A stretch of DNA of 64,000 bases from Aspergillus flavus (taxonomy: Eukaryota > Ascomycota > Eurotiomycetes > Eurotiales > Aspergillaceae): the NCBI RefSeq assembly GCF_009017415.1, contig NC_092403.1, positions 1,116,001 through 1,180,000 of the forward strand, given 5' to 3'. The notes below the pieces were generated by a model that was not told the origin of the DNA, did no database searches, and saw only the letters and a program-made list of their open reading frames with translations. The translations under genes and the position numbers were made by a program. Shown piece after piece: positions 1-11,041 of this stretch (position 1 is the first letter of the stretch; the number at the start of each line of letters is the position of its first letter).

Positions 1-188
1 AATCATAGTATTGTACATTCGACATTTTGACACTGTTGTTAACATTCCAGAAACAGATTCTGAGTTTGAAAAGGGAAACGAAATGTTAACGGTTTCCTAA
101 TCGAGGACCCTTAACGTAAGGGAGCCTGATTAGGAAACTGTCCAGGACATCCCCATGTGGCATTATACCAAACCAACCGATATTAACA

Positions 189-822
189 CTATGCCAACAC
201 CCTCTCAGGCTTCATTTGCAGCAAATGAATCGAGACGAGATTAGCCCCAAGGCCACCAAAGAAAAGGAAAAGCGGAGTCAGATAACCATGACTTGGGTAT
301 ACAAAAAGACCAAGGAAAGGGAATAGCAGAGCAACTCCGACCCAGACAAGAGCGGGCTGGTTCAACATGGATCGCAGTCCGCGTTGTTTCGCTGCCACAA
401 GGGCTAGATAGAGCCCGATGTATTGCATTATGGCGGATTGGACCGCGGAGAGGTGATCGGCGTCGCATATGGTAGCTTGGCGCTGTTCGCCTCGTTGAAG
501 GGATAGAGCATAGGTCTGGATGACGGTCGCTGCGATGGAGACGCCGATGAAGAGGGATGTTGCTGTTTCCACGTGCTAGATTGGTGTTAATGAGTAATTT
601 TATTAAGATAGCAACATGGTATAGATGGAGGCACGGTGGACTTACCACTCGGGCTGGATAGAGGGTTTGAAAGGCAGCTGGTCAGAGAACAACCAATCAG
701 CAGCACGAAAGCAATGACACTATCTCCAATTTGTTCCGAGAAGGGTCATGTGACATGGTTTAAGGGCGATTGTGTCCGCTCTTACCTCCAACGTGCCTTA
801 TGAATTTTTGAAAGAAATCCAT
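189..822 (-). CDS. Small four-helix membrane protein, three exons
   Basis: I model three exons: 822-786, 677-646 and 575-189. Donors GTAAGA and GTAAGT and both acceptors are good, and the frame is kept, giving 151 residues from an ATG at 822. The open frame of the last exon alone begins with GTG, so the two upstream exons are needed for a start codon. The protein has a short basic N-terminus and four hydrophobic stretches at about residues 28-48, 70-88, 98-118 and 122-143. The loops are short and there is no recognisable catalytic motif. I do not recognise the family; an integral membrane protein of unknown role is all the sequence supports. The gene is at the window edge, convergent with nothing visible. 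Confidence 0.6.
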
Positions 823-2491
823 TGCACAGTCAATCTCTAGTTGCTCCAGTCAAAAGATTTAGCTGTTTGAATACCAGGGTTGAGAATATCTATTAGGTGA
901 TTGCCTATAGGTATGTGAATTCCCAGTCACACTTTATAACCGGGGGATTTTGTTTATAGTTTACTGTCACCTCAATCACCTCAATCACCTCAGCACTAGT
1001 GACTAGTTTCCCTCCACTTTCTTCCTCCACTTTCTTCCTTCACTTTCTCCTCCACTTTTTACCTCCATTTTTCCTTCCATCTTCCGTCCATAGCACCGAA
1101 TCAGAGAAGGAAGAGCAGTAGCGATCAACCGATAGTAATGTAGAGCCAGGATTTAAGAAAATAAAGTTTAGACGAACAGTGATAATGATGGTGTTATTAT
1201 GTTTCCCTTCGGAAAACTCAATTTTCTTCTGCTTTCTTTCTTTTTTCCCTTCTAAATCAATTTTCTATTTATGTTCTGGGTTGGGATACAATAATCTAAC
1301 TATGATAAATAGAATAATAAAGACAATTGTCATTACTGTATGTCTCTATCCGAAGACACGGCCGGAAGGAGTCTGCCAGTGCCTGTCAATCCCTGTCTTT
1401 CGTGTTTTGCCTTCTGATGAGCTCCAGGATCATGCATGATCTTGGATTGCCCACTGGGCCACTGGGCCAGGCGGCCAGACTTGTCGTGGCAATGCTAGAC
1501 GGGGATCTGCAGTTCGACACCGCCACTAGACTGGCGTTTTCGATAGGAGTGCTGGCTTACTCAGTAGTGGATACCTCACATCTCTAGCAGGTTATTACGC
1601 GGTCTGGCGAGCTGTTCTTACCTACCCTTGCGTTTGTCAACTAGGTATCAGGTGTCTATAACAATGCTAAGTTGTTACGCCGTAACGACTTGGCGCATTC
1701 CCGGTTAAGCATATAGCCGGGCGGAGAAAAGCCACGATGGGCCCATGTTTACCAATATGTGTCGAATCTGACTATTAAGCACATGTAGACTGATATTATA
1801 TTGCATTGCATACCTATATTATGAAGCGACTTGGGCGTGTAGCATCGTTGCAAGCTTTGTGTTAGTTTTGAAGCAAGCCTGCGAGGCGAGATGCAAATGC
1901 TATCTCGATGAAGGGCGTTCTTGGTATTTTATAGTCATATAGGATAATAATGTCCTAAGATTCATCGCTAAAACGCACGAAGTTGACAAGCAGTGCGTAT
2001 GTCAAGGTGACACTATATTGCTTTCTAAGTCCAGATTTACCGGTGGAATGATAGATGAAGGTGCAAGGTGCACCATTTCTGTAGATGCGATTAAGCACCT
2101 TTGGTTGGGATCCATGGAGTCTCTGTCAGTTGAGACACAAAGTTAAGTGGCTGTACTCAATGTCGGTCAATAATCACTCTGGAAGGTTGTTGATGCGCCG
2201 TCCGGCGTACGGTATAGGAGATTCTGAGATTTGGTCTGACCGCAGACAAGTCCACAAGTCCCATGGACTAAATGGGAACATGCCATCTCTCTCGTACATA
2301 GAGTTTGCGAACACTGATGCATTTGGGATCACTTAAACTCACAGCATGCTGAGGTCGAAAGAGCCATGCCTCAGGTGCTCCGGAGGGTTTGACAGAGTCA
2401 AGGCAAGGACAGAGAAATTAATCTGTAGAGGACTGTCCGTTCCCTGTCTATCAGGTGGAGAAAGGTCCTTTTTCTGAGCGAATCCGAGATA
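823..2491. other. Intergenic stretch with CT-rich and short tandem repeats
   Basis: Only short open frames, none with recognisable motifs. It holds two and a half copies of a 9-nt unit (CTCAATCAC) at about 967-993 and a CT-rich run at 1009-1090. The first part is the upstream region of the small membrane protein gene on the minus strand. Confidence 0.5.
1009..1090. repeat. Pyrimidine-rich imperfect tandem repeat
   Basis: About 80 nt of C/T on the plus strand built from variants of CCTCCACTTTCTT. It looks like simple-sequence expansion. It may also be a CT-rich promoter or leader tract, but no gene directly follows it. Confidence 0.7.
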
Positions 2492-3747
2492 TCACGTAGG
2501 CGGAAGAAAGCCAATCTGCTCAATTGGCCATCGAATCCAAACACGATGTGTCGGACCGAGTTGATCATAGATCTGCGAAAGAAGATGAGTACTCCAGCCT
2601 TTCATACACCACATCCACTCTAATTGATGCAGTAGCACACAGAAATAACCCAGGATCACCAAGGCCAACGGCTCGTAGTTCCTTAGTAATACTAAAAAGT
2701 CGTATGGCACGCGCATCAGCCAGACAAAGACATCCGCTGTCTCAAGGCGCAGGTTATGCTCCAAGCACATCGCGAACGATCTGTTCATCTCATCAAGCGT
2801 ACCAATATACATATGGAGCATGTGTTGATCCTGGACCTGAGTCAGGATAAGCTGGTGCAATTCCTCTAGAGCATGATGCCGCCGGCTGGTGCTGAAGTTC
2901 CGATGTTGAGCCCGGACGTTGAACATGGACGCCAACGGCCCAGATTTGAGCGACTCGTCGGCAAAGTCTAGTATAGTGCCGGTGCCCCGGATAAGCAGGA
3001 GCCAGTCCGCAATATTGTTGTCTTCCAAAAGGAAGAAATTACCCAATTTGAGCGGCTTCGCACAGCTGATGAAGGATGACAAGGCGGATAGGAGGAATAA
3101 CGGAGCCGAGTTATCCGGACTGATATTTGCCATCTCGGGAGTAGCGAGCTTCAGTGCTGCTTCATGGTGAGTGCTCGCCTGTGTAATGTAGAACTGCATT
3201 TTCTCTGGACGCAGAAAGGCTAAGTGCAGGGCTGATATGGCAAGGATTGCTCGGAGGGTATATGGTGCGGTGAAACCAATTCGAGGGACCTCGACTCGCC
3301 AGAACGTTTGCAGGAGTGGATGGAGCGAGAATGTGTAGGCGGTTGAGGTGGTATAATGGTGCAGTAGCTCCAAATCTGGAATATGCAATTCAGAGCTAAC
3401 GGCTGCCTGTAGTGGGCCGTTATCCCCTGGGGGACCAGAGTAGATCGTCCCGGGGGTGCATAGAGGTGTAATGGTCCGACTGCGAGGCGATATCTGGTTA
3501 TCAATTGAGTTTGAAGCCTTCGTCTGGGAAGAGAAAGCAAAAGAACAGTCCACTTCATGTCTCTTGCAGTTGCAACAAGTCGGTTTCTCTTCCCCACACT
3601 AAAGTCGGGTCAGCCGCTCCACTATCACATGGCATTCCTTGCACTCAACGGCTGATGTACCTTGACCTTTCGTTGCTTGCATTGTTGGCAACCGGTCCGT
3701 GACTTCTGATGGGACCGGCGCCCTTTCAGACCGGACCCGGTTCGCAT
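2492..3747 (-). CDS. Zn2Cys6 transcription factor, UPC2-like
   Basis: Two exons, 3747-3661 and 3598-2492, joined over a 62-nt intron, give 397 residues. The intron falls inside the zinc cluster, and splicing restores a perfect C-x2-C-x6-C-x6-C-x2-C-x6-C binuclear cluster at about residues 20-47, preceded by a basic run (GRRSHQKSRTGC). After a low-complexity linker comes the fungal-specific regulatory domain, with the typical opening (LLHHYTTSTAYTFS) near residue 95 and a helix-rich middle (APYTLRAILAISALHLAFLR). This domain order and length are typical of the Fungal_trans_2/UPC2-type regulators (sterol uptake control protein family). Those act in the nucleus on CGG-containing sites. The assignment to UPC2 rests on family resemblance only. 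It lies 500 bp from a sterol-glucosyltransferase-like gene on the other strand, a suggestive neighbour. Confidence 0.85.
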
Positions 3748-4250
3748 ACTCTTGGTGGCTTAAGATTGGCGGGGACAAAAAGACCTAGATTGTAGGTGCC
3801 CTCACTGGTATTCTTGCAAGTAGCTCGAACCTGAATTGAGGTTATTGATATGCTGATAGACAAGGACGTTCCAGGCAGTCAGCAAGAGGCTCCTAACCAC
3901 ATGGGTCGCGACGGGAAGTTAAGGTCCGAAGCCGAATACGAACCCGACAAGCTTCTTCAGGGACCCACTAGCATGGACCAATGGGATTGACTCTTTTGGA
4001 TATCTACATTTTGAAAATAGTCGTCGAGTTCCAGGAATAAAGCATTTCTGTTTCAGGCCACGATGCTATAAGGGAGTAGTCAATCGCTGTAGCTCTTATA
4101 TTGAGAGAAAGATGTCGGACCCATGCTGTGCTTTTCATTACCCTTTGTTTTTCTTGCTTCCTGTTTACCTGGCAGACTTTGTCCTTCAAGAGCAGAGCCT
4201 GAGCGACTTCCAAATTTGAATCTTTACCTGAAAGCTGTCTGGACAGAAAA
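3748..4250. promoter_or_regulatory. Divergent intergenic region
   Basis: About 500 bp between the UPC2-like regulator (-) and the glycosyltransferase-like gene (+), so it must hold both promoters. I see no clear TATA box or long palindrome. Short open frames here lack protein-like character. Confidence 0.5.
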
Positions 4251-7200
4251 ATGGCAGACGAGAAAGATGGACAACTACACGAAAATGACCAGGTCCTGGA
4301 TGAGACTTCCAATCCACCACCAGCGTATTCACCTCCGGCCTGTTCGATTGCTTCCTCAGAAGCCTCCTTGTGGACAGTGGAGCCGGATTTCGCACCCTAT
4401 TTCACAAATACTTCGCATCAAGGGAGTGGGTGTGCTGCAGTTGGTGGTACGGCCTCTATAGCTAAGAACAACAGAATGTCTGGATAGAATTGCTAACATT
4501 CTCCTGCCACGTTGGAAGAAAATCAAGAACTTAGCACTAATCTAAGATTTGGATCGCGTACATCAGCTTTCATCCAAGCCTTTCTGCGACCGAACACGCA
4601 ACCACGATTGGTAAGCGTGCGATCGGACTCCCATGCCTTGCCGGAAGATTGCCCATCCGATAGACAAATGCAACCGGAGCTCAGAGGAGTGCCCTTGGAC
4701 ATTGTGATAATGGTCGCTGGAGGTAAAATCCGCATACCGGTGTGCTGATTTGATTAACACTAATGGAGAACATCACAGAGAATATTGAGCCATTTGTTGC
4801 AGTTGGCAAACGACTGCTTGGGGACTCCCATCGGGTTCGGATTGCTGCGCATGTCTCATGCGAATCCATAGTGAAAGATCAAGGCCTTGACTTTTTCGCT
4901 ATTAGCCACGACGTTATCCATCCGATGGTACGTATCTGTACCTATCCCACTTTTAAAATACTGTTTGTCTGACGGTAGCAACCAGAGCAACATAGGCAGT
5001 AGAGAAGGGACACGTGGATCCAATGCCATGAACGAGGGTATCGGTAGAATCAAGCGTTCACTATATCAAAGCTATCACGAGTCATGGAGAGCATGCATTG
5101 CGTCGTACAAAAGTGAAAGCAGACCCTTCTTAGCAGACGCGATTATTGCAAATCCGTTAGCCCACGCGCATATCCATTGTGCTGAGCGTCTCTCAATTCC
5201 TCTACATATCATGTCGGCTATGATTTGGAGCCCGACAAAGGAATTTCCTCATCCGCTGGCCCATATAGATGGAAGTGAAGACATGGACCAGGTCATGGCG
5301 AATGTTCTGTCTTATGCGCTCGTTGAGGAGACGATATGGAAAACGTGAGCTTTTGAGACTGAAGAGAATTCAGGATTATTGTTGAGAACTAATGGCGTGG
5401 TAAACTTAGTATTATCGAACCTATTAACAGATATCGGCAACATGTTCTAGGCTGTCAGAGCATCTCGTCAGCTACTGGGGGAAGACTCATGATTGACAAC
5501 GATATTCCACATACCTACTTCTGTCCGGAGGTGCTTGTGTCAAGGCCAGGTGATTGGGACGATATGATTAGTATGTCAAGTTATTATTCCAGCCATTATG
5601 AAGACAAATCGCTCACTAATGGTGGGTAGATACGTCGGGCTACGTTTTCGTAGAGGAGGAAGCGCAATATAGCCCAGCGAAAGATCTGAGCAGTTTCATC
5701 GAGTCTGGTTCGCCACCGATATACTTCTTGTTACAGGAGAACAGTATGGAAAGTCCGGGTATGCTAGCGCGAGCTATCCAGGATATCGTGGTAAAGCACG
5801 GGCTTCGTGCCATACTTTCACAAGGCTGCCGTGATACTTGTAGGATTTTGAACGACGATAATGTGTTACTGGTCGATTCTATCCCCTATGGTACGTATAA
5901 TATAAACTATCAGAGAGGTTCTAACCCAAGTCAACATACAGCATGGCTTCTGCCGCGGGTTGCTGTCGTTGTCCACTCAGGAAGTGCAGATCAGAGCGCC
6001 CTGGCCTTACAATATGGAAAACCAAGCGTGGTGATCCCGCATACAGCAGAGTATGTCTTCCCCGAGAACGGAATATTTAGCATTTCAAGTACGTTAACTT
6101 TTTTAGTCAGTTATCAAGAGGCATAAAACTTTCAAGCATCGGTGCAACAGCTGCACCGCTTATGAGCAACATGTTTTCTCCCGACGCACTATACCAGGCA
6201 TTAGAGTTTTGCCTCCGTCCGGATGTTCAAGAATCAACTCGTGTTGTTCAGAAGCAGGTCCATGATGAATCAGGTCTTGAGAGCGCCATTAAAGCCTTTT
6301 ATCGTTGGTTACCACCGCAGGTCCAAAAATGCGACATCACGAACCAGAACTTAGCTATGTATCAGATCTGGAATAGGCCATCAATGAGGATCTCCCCCGA
6401 AGTAGCAGCAGTTCTGCTGGAAGAGCAGCTCATAAAACAAACCGATATTGTGCTGTAAGTGAGCTTGTTTCTTTGCGAGTCGAACTACAGCATATTGAAT
6501 TCTGACTGCGGCGATTTGTAGAATTACCCGCCAAGTTTACAACATCCAATGCGAAAGCTCAAGACCTATTGAAGATATCGCAAGGGATCATTGGAAAAGA
6601 GTCACTATTGCTGCAAAGAGCATCGTTACGGCCTCGGATCTGGTCAGCATGCTGCCCGGGATGCAACGAAAGGTGAGATTATTCGTTAATTGGCTGGCCG
6701 TTCATATGATTAACAAGACAACGATAGAGCGACGACAGCAGTGTAGAGAAACCAAAAAGAAAAAATCTGACCAAAGACGTTGGTATCGATGCTGCAAGGT
6801 TCTTTGGGAACATTGCTCTGCTACCCTTCACTAGTGAGCTTCTTCAACACCGTTTTTTCTACTCATTGATGTCTTACTGATTTTCTATTGAAGGCACTGC
6901 ACTGGTCATTAATACTGTTGCATATGGTGTGAAAGGGGTCCGGGGAAGTAAGACACGGGATGAAGAGAGCGCTGCAACCGATATAGTAGCATCTTATGAC
7001 GTATGAGATAGTTCTGCATTTTCTATAAGACATGGCCACTGACCGTGTCTGTATAGGAGTCCGAGCTCCCGCAGAGCGACAGCCCTCGCATTAATGAAAC
7101 GCGCCAACGCCCATCCATGATGCAGGATTCTGGTATAATAAACCGCGCTACAGGACTGAGGAAGCAGTCTAATTTAAATGCAAGCGATTTCTCCACGGGT

Positions 7201-7416
7201 GAGGAAATCAAGAGACATACGTACATGTGCCCGAGCGATGCTGACAGACAACAGAACCAAACACAGAGAATAAACGCAAGGAGTTACCTTCATCTGTTCA
7301 AACCAGTCGAATTCAAGCGAGGGATGAAGAGCATGCGGAAGCTATCTGTCGCAGACACCTTGATCGTGGGTTCAGGAGTCCGAGGCTCAAGTGTCTGGAC
7401 TTCAGGAAGCTGGTGA
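4251..7416 (+). CDS. Sterol-glucosyltransferase-like protein lacking the UDP-sugar signature
   Basis: Twelve exons: 4251-4446, 4519-4722, 4779-4927, 4986-5344, 5410-5570, 5630-5890, 5942-6092, 6137-6454, 6522-6672, 6728-6833, 6894-7000 and 7057-7416, about 840 residues. Order: disordered N-terminus; GT28-type N-terminal domain (PLDIVIMVAG, then AVGKRLLGDSHRVRIAAH and IANPLAHAHIHCAE); C-terminal GT domain; long tail. The fold and exon pattern match fungal sterol 3-beta-glucosyltransferases. Two signatures are lost. The GSRGDVQPF-type loop reads GENIEPF, and the HxGGxGTT-type nucleotide loop reads HSGSADQSALA; the following acidic/aromatic donor-binding segment is also replaced. Frames stay open across eleven junctions, so this is probably a maintained pseudoenzyme rather than a relic. 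The weakest junction is exon 7/8: the good GTACGT donor breaks the frame, and a GTTAAC donor is needed. Confidence 0.75.
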
Positions 7417-7570
7417 TTGACAAATACCAGAGCTGAAGCTCAACCTATACAGCTGAACAGTTCTGTCAGCAAGTTGCGCACCATAATCATATGCCTCATT
7501 AGCAGACTGTGAGACGACGAGAAGATGGCCCTCGTCTTAACGAATTACCCCCATATTGGGACTGAACCTC

Positions 7571-8400
7571 CTAACTACCAACGCTCTTCATACAACCACC
7601 CGACCAATACCAGATCTTCCATTCTAATAACGGTCGCGTCCCCAACAAAATATCCAAAGCATAAAGTGGCCACTCCGTAGCATTCATAAAGCCATCTGGC
7701 CCCGTATAAAGCCGTACTAATTGTATGATGTTGTGTATAAAGGCGACAAAGAAGAAGTCCTGAAGCACAAGATAGTATTGCTCAAAACTGGGCTTCATAT
7801 GAACATTGTTCCCGGGCTGGCATTGATGATCATTATGGGACGCCGTATTACCGAGCAATATAAAAGTCCAAAAAAGAAGTCGAATAATGAAAACAGCTTT
7901 CAAGAGTTTATGACCGGCATGGACCTCATTCTCAGCAGTTGCGACTTCCATAAAAGCCGCAAGACTCATAAGAAGAAAGAGGACGGTATTGAGCGCGAAG
8001 TAGAGTGGCCGTGCGATCCACGGAGGGACGAAACGTTTGGGTTTGTATGTTTTTGTGAATTCGGTGCTGGATAGGCAGATGGTGAACATGATCAGGGCTG
8101 GACCCCAGAGGAGGAGCAGTTTCTGTGCTGCCCAGGACAATTTGTCGTGTATGTCCCAGGAGGAGATGAGACGGGCTCCACAGCCCATTGCTTAGGCTAT
8201 GAAGAAGCCGTTAGATTTGCTAGAGAAGGAGGTGGTTATGGTAACGTACCGAGGCATCCTAGGACCATAAAGCTACCGTCCCATGCCTCTTTTGAGACTA
8301 CCTGAAACGCGTGTATGCCTGCTAGTACGGTGTAAACGCCTACACCGATGATTGCGAAAGGTACGTCAGGTGTGTATGGGTAGTATGCTGTGGAATTCAT
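7571..8400 (-). CDS. RTA1-like seven-helix membrane protein
   Basis: Two exons, 8400-8250 and 8190-7571, separated by a 59-nt intron with donor GTACGT, encode 256 residues. The first exon supplies the N-terminal segment (MNSTAYYPYTPDVPFAIIGV) and helix 1. Further hydrophobic helices follow near residues 70-90, 108-130, 145-165 and 185-205. The motif LVRLYTGPDGFMNATEWPLY near residues 207-226 resembles the conserved segment before the last helix in RTA1/lipid-translocating exporter-like proteins. Those are plasma-membrane proteins linked to stress by toxic lipids or azoles. The match is clear in topology and this one segment but weak elsewhere, so a different fungal seven-helix family is possible. 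It is convergent with the glycosyltransferase-like gene, only about 150 bp away. Confidence 0.6.
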
Positions 8401-9588
8401 GGTTGTGAGCAAGCGGGGGGTTGGGTTTGGAGTGAAAGTGAGGCTTGAAGTTGTTGAATTGCCGGTTTCCTGTGAAAGAGAGTGATTGATATTGTGATTA
8501 AAGAGAGAAGGAAGTTAGAAGTTGAGCTTTTGCTGTATCTTATTTTCTTGGTGTGCGCTTCTGGACTATACGCAATCACGAAGTCTGATGTCGTGATTAT
8601 CATGTAGGGACATGGCGGGTAATAGAATAAAAGGGTCAGACTGGTTCCTTCCGACGGAGGAAGTGAGGTGACTGTCACAGACGTCAGCTTAAGCTGTTGA
8701 GAAAGACTTGGGAACAGAGGTTGACATCTGCAAGAGTAGACAAACAAGTCAACTTAGGAGTAGATGTAAATTATGGTGCTTTGAGAAGTTATAAAATAGT
8801 TACCTTAAAGGGTCACGTATGCGTATAAGGAATAGATCTGACAATTATCTGACCCTATAGGTAAACAGAATCCACCATTTGTTAGTCATTCACATTGACC
8901 TGGGAGTTCCAATCTAGCTTGTCGAGATAGAAAATAGATCGGAGTATCAGCTACTTGAGCAGAATAATGTTATCACTCTGGATTTGACTCCGAGATACAT
9001 TTAGTGGTGACAGCCAAGTGACTGTCCAACATCTGTAGCATTTGCTTACTTTCCAGCACCCAGTCCACTTCAGCTGTCTTGATATCAAGGAATGTCACTT
9101 TCGCGGCATAATTGCTGGTCCGACAATGCTATTACAAGAGGTTATCTGGCCTCACCCAGTTTCACTCACTTGAGTTGATCCTCTCCGATGACCATTGTAG
9201 TCAGTAGAATTAGGGTTGCGTTTAATACCAACAAGATAAATACGATTTCACTAGCATAATTTCTCGGAGGAGGTCTAAATGCTTTCTACGGAGGTTCTTT
9301 GAAGACGACACTATATCTAGCCAAGTAAGATTCAACAAAGCACGGACTAGCTCAATCGATGCATTCATTTGGAGGTTGGCAAGCTGGTAGTGATCAGCCG
9401 GAACTCTCTGCCCTGGTGTTCTTTGTCTGCCGCATTAGATTCATCTTTGCTGCCATCCTGTAAGGGAGCCAACCTGGCTTTTTCTGTAATACCATAGTGT
9501 TCAAGCAAAATGGCTTCAAAGCTAAAGCAAAAGGAAAAAGAGAAGAAACTCTTGCAGAGTAAATAGAAATTACAGAGTAAATATCCGG
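8401..9588. other. Intergenic stretch, nothing recognised
   Basis: Upstream region of the RTA1-like gene and downstream of the coiled-coil gene. Open frames here are short, lack motifs and look random. No repeat or RNA signal was seen. Confidence 0.5.
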
Positions 9589-10607
9589 CTACCGTGGGTA
9601 ACTGATGCTGCTCGACTCATCATCCATAATCCCAGTTAATTCATAGTCCACACGAGCTCCGCTTCGAGAACGCTACTAGCGGCCATAGAATTCTGCTTTA
9701 TGAGACCGGGCCAAAGGCTGATTCTCACCTTGGTCGCTGGACCATCCACTCCTCCAGCAAAGGTCATGGAGGTTGTGGAGAAACACTCCCCGCATTTGCT
9801 GCGATAGAAGTAGAACAGATTTTGTTGTCGGCTTAGAACGGTTTTGAAATTAGAGCATTTTTGTAAAAGCTCTCGAAGCTGACGTTTTCGTTGCGTTTCT
9901 TGGGTAGATGAAAACGTGCTAAACAGCTCCTCAACAGAGATTATGATATGTGTAAAGAGAGCCTCTTGGTCGTCTTTTGTGATTTGCTCTATGGCATCAC
10001 ATGTAACCTCCCGCCAACCATGGCACGTTCCTTCAGGATCTGATAGCCGTTAGCATGCTGGGTACACGAGAGAAAGTCATCACGCACGCGTCTTCCCAAC
10101 GCCAGCCTTTATGAACTCGATGATCTGGCCCCATGGATCATCCGGTAGTCCAAAGTAGAATGGGGAAAAGATTGAATCGTATATCATCTCTGTGACACAC
10201 CCTTGGATCCAAGCTCGGCACTGAAGAGAACTGCGCGGAAATTGGACGTCAGGCTGCCCTAGACCAGCAAGTCGCTTGACATCCTTGAAATTAGTCTGGA
10301 TCCACAATTCCAGATTTTGGTTTAGACTGCGCATTTTGTCAAGTACTTGTATATCCTCTAAGCTTTCCCGTCTCATCTGAAGTGAATTTATCTTGTTGTA
10401 TAGTTTTGTCAACTCCTCATGGTGCAGCCTATCAGCCTTGGAAGCATCCTCACGTCCTTGAGATACCAGGTCATGCAGCCGTCGAATCTTCTCTGAGTCC
10501 ACTAAATGTCTTCGGTATAGCTCCCTTGCCTGGCTTTTTAGGTATTGATTTTCCTTGTCTCTAGTGAGAGGTGGCTTTTTCATTTCAATAGTTCTGGGTA
10601 CAGACAT
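9589..10607 (-). CDS. Coiled-coil protein of unknown function, divergent from Hsp70-like gene
   Basis: I model exons 10607-10088, 10039-9729 and 9672-9589 (304 residues). The last intron has a canonical GTGAGA donor; without it translation would stop at 9636, giving 307 residues with a different end. The N-terminal 120 residues are rich in K, E, R and L with heptad-like spacing (about residues 20-100), so a coiled coil is likely. Next come WIQTNF and a hydrophobic/aromatic stretch ending PWGQIIEFIKAGVGKT. That tail has a Walker-A-like look but no full GxxxxGK[ST] loop. Similar helical proteins of unknown role are common in Aspergillaceae, but I cannot name a family. Its promoter is shared with the Hsp70-like gene on the other strand. 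Confidence 0.6.
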
Positions 10608-11041
10608 AATAAAGGCCCGTCAATCTACGACGCTGAATGTCAATTTGCGATTGACTTGTCTGGTCATCTTCCGAGCCTAACTATGTCAGATACAAGTACA
10701 GTGTAAGCAAGCACAAAACTAACCGGTATGGCCATCGCTTTTTCGGCGACTGGCGTGTCCCGTCCAATAATCGAAAGACAAAAGGGACATCCCGAAGAAA
10801 GGTCACACGGCGTGGTTCTTGGTGAAAGAAATATTGCTTTCTAATTTAGGTGTATGAGATAGTTCATCGATTCGCGGTGGAAAATGAATGACGCGCTACA
10901 GTCGTCAGCATAAGGTATGTGGATCATTATGACAGATCCGTTTCGTGAATATAAGAAGGCTTCGAAAAGCTCGGTTATTGTACGGATGATCAAATATAAG
11001 ACACACACTTTCTCATTCCTACTTGTATCTTAAACGACATC
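10608..11041. promoter_or_regulatory. Shared divergent promoter with possible heat-shock-like element
   Basis: This 434-bp gap separates the start codons of the coiled-coil (-) and Hsp70-like (+) genes. Near 10951-10970 the sequence AGAAGGCTTCGAAAAG carries GAA and TTC blocks like a heat-shock element, but their spacing is off by one from the strict alternating 5-bp pattern. An AT-rich ATATAAG lies just before it. The regulatory role is inference. Confidence 0.35.
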
